The notes under the pieces: generated by a model
Told to the model about the DNA's origin: nothing
Database searches by the model: none
Seen by the model: only the letters and a program-made list of their open reading frames with translations
Part shown: in pieces, positions 62,661 through 64,000 of the stretch
How positions within the stretch are numbered: position 1 is the stretch's first letter
Layout of the letters: each line of letters opens with the position of its first letter
Made by a program: the position numbers and the translations under genes
Origin: Lateolabrax maculatus
Taxonomy: Eukaryota; Chordata; Actinopteri; Acropomatiformes; Lateolabracidae
Reading direction: 5' to 3'
Length of the DNA stretch: 64,000 nucleotides
Assembly: GCA_031216445.1 (NCBI GenBank)
Contig: CM062196.1
Location: 3,914,001 to 3,978,000 of the forward strand

Positions 62661-64000
62661 AGACATCTACACACAACAAAGACTTGAAAGACCAGTACAA
62701 CTCAGTACAAATGCAAATATTTTATCTGCAAATCTCACACACAGAAACTCAAATACTCCCATTTGTGTGGAGTATGAACTGATCACCATCCATCTGTGAT
62801 GTAGAGCAGTTCAAAGACGAACTGTAGAATGGGTAGGGATTGTACATGAGTTAGGATAACATATGTTGGCCTTTTTTCTTTGTACTATTCCACAAAAAAA
62901 TATTTCTCATAGGAAATGAGTCAATTTTGACTCATTTTGGAACATAAAGTGAAATTATTATTGGAAGTCATCAAGAGAAACAACATACCTGGGAAGTACA
63001 TACATACTAAAAAGAAATGGTCAAAATATACTGTATATGTATATATGATCATGGCAGATATACAGTAATGACGTCAGTTTTTTCATTAATACATTGCAAA
63101 AACGCACGTAATGAGGTCTGTGTGGACCTTGAAACTACAAAAAAAGTTGCTGAACACTCAGATTCCACTGCAGCATAATTTATGTGCAAATGCAATTACG
63201 CTGCAATAGGATCCAAGGGTAAGGCCATGTTTTTTTTTTTTTAAGTTAATGGTAGTCGCTGTGTCTGCACTTCACACAACCACAGAACTGTAATCTCTTC
63301 AAAGTACAAAAAATAAATCTCTAATCTGACTAATTAATTAATAATCTAAACAGAAATTAGGAGTTAAATATCTATTTCAACAGCTCTGAGGTAGTTATTT
63401 TCCGTCCCTGAGTGGTTTCGTGTATTTGGGGTTATGTTTCCTTGATCAGAGGACAACTGTCATACCTGGAGATTTAACCTGCAACCATCTGACATGCAAA
63501 CCCTCTTTGCTGCCAGGTAAAATTGACATGTGTGTCGCGTTTCTGTGACAGACAGCACAGGAAGATAAATTAATGAGACATCCATGTCCATTCCTTTCAT
63601 CTGCAGTAATTGATGCTCACTGCAAAGAAGCGAAAGGTTAGGGGAAGCCCACTGCTGCTAAAAATCTACATCAAATATTAATGAAGAGGAGCCTGGGACG
63701 ATTCAGCCTGTGTATTATTAATGATGACATTGGTAGAGTCAAACTGAGTGAAGGACACCAACTGTGGACGGAGCACAGTTTGGAAGCTGCAAGCTAAATT
63801 ACTGACGTTTTAGGAATTCATATATTCTTTTTAATTTGGACCATCCAATTAGTGTTTGCAAATATTTTTGGACAATATACACATATATATAAAAAGCAGA
63901 AAATGAATGCATGAGTTTGTTATGTTAAATATAAAGCCTGGAGCTGCTCCACAGAGCATGAATTCAAAGGAACAGGTGGCAGCGAAAAATCCGGGGGGGG
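62661..64000. other. Non-coding DNA; conserved-looking block near the end
   Basis: A T13 run at 63230-63242. Block 63540-63760 contains AAATTAATGAGACATCC, GTAATTGATGCTCAC, ATATTAATGAAGAGG and TATTATTAATGATGACATTG, homeodomain-type sites typical of conserved non-coding elements (inferred). The window ends in a G8 run. Confidence 0.55.

Noticed and set aside
63461..63510. B-box-like string on the minus strand suggesting a SINE
   Set aside because: No A box or body could be recognised beside it.

Overview
This is a stretch of vertebrate, almost certainly ray-finned fish (probably percomorph teleost), nuclear DNA. The evidence is AT-rich unique sequence with many CA/GT microsatellites, no dense open reading frames, and decayed copies of repeat families I recognise from teleost genomes: tRNA-headed SINEs, hAT-type elements with 'GGTTCGGTAC'-like ends, an L2/CR1-like LINE 3' end, and the 'AGTGGTGGAAGAAGTA' element. 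These assignments rest on memory of the families. No library search was run.

I cannot support any complete protein-coding gene. The longest Met-initiated frame is 138 codons, it lies in a degenerate repeat, and frames of this size are expected by chance in 64 kb of such DNA. The window therefore looks like a gene desert or very long intron. The best coding hints are weak: a run of exon-like segments with good splice signals on the + strand at about 26.5-29.8 kb, a GC-richer block with long open frames and a perfect CRE palindrome at 61.0-61.4 kb, a 17-bp microexon candidate at 18.3 kb, and a CpG-richer, TATA-like promoter and first-exon candidate at 1.4-1.76 kb.

Layout. 0-2.5 kb: unique DNA, promoter-like segment containing a (GT)22 tract, CTCF-like site. 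2.6-4.05 kb: transposon remnants, including about 1 kb of hAT-type element. 6.1-6.6 kb: an old element split by a 275-bp insertion that still has recognisable target-site duplications. 7-16 kb: mostly unique DNA with microsatellites. 16.2 kb: a compound 20-bp minisatellite. 18-25 kb: unique DNA, several repeat fragments and a decayed tandem duplication with a period near 700 bp (20.7-22.3 kb). 26-30 kb: exon-like segments interrupted by a hAT fragment. 30-45 kb: mostly unique DNA with a repeat at 38.5 kb, a G18 run at 37.0 kb, a pyrimidine tract at 42.8 kb and a MITE at 44.0 kb. 45.2-46.4 kb: a degenerate CCTGA-rich array. 49.2-49.75 kb: an enhancer-like block. 49.9-50.5 kb: a LINE fragment with a SINE beside it. 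53.2-53.7 kb: a 110-bp dispersed duplication. 55.6-55.86 kb: a minus-strand SINE. 56-64 kb: unique DNA, the CRE block, and alternating purine-pyrimidine DNA at 62.5 kb.

Because there are no confirmed genes, no pathway can be described. The likely biology is regulatory sequence plus transposon decay. Several AT-rich blocks with homeodomain-type TAAT cores look like conserved non-coding elements, but that needs alignment to other fish.
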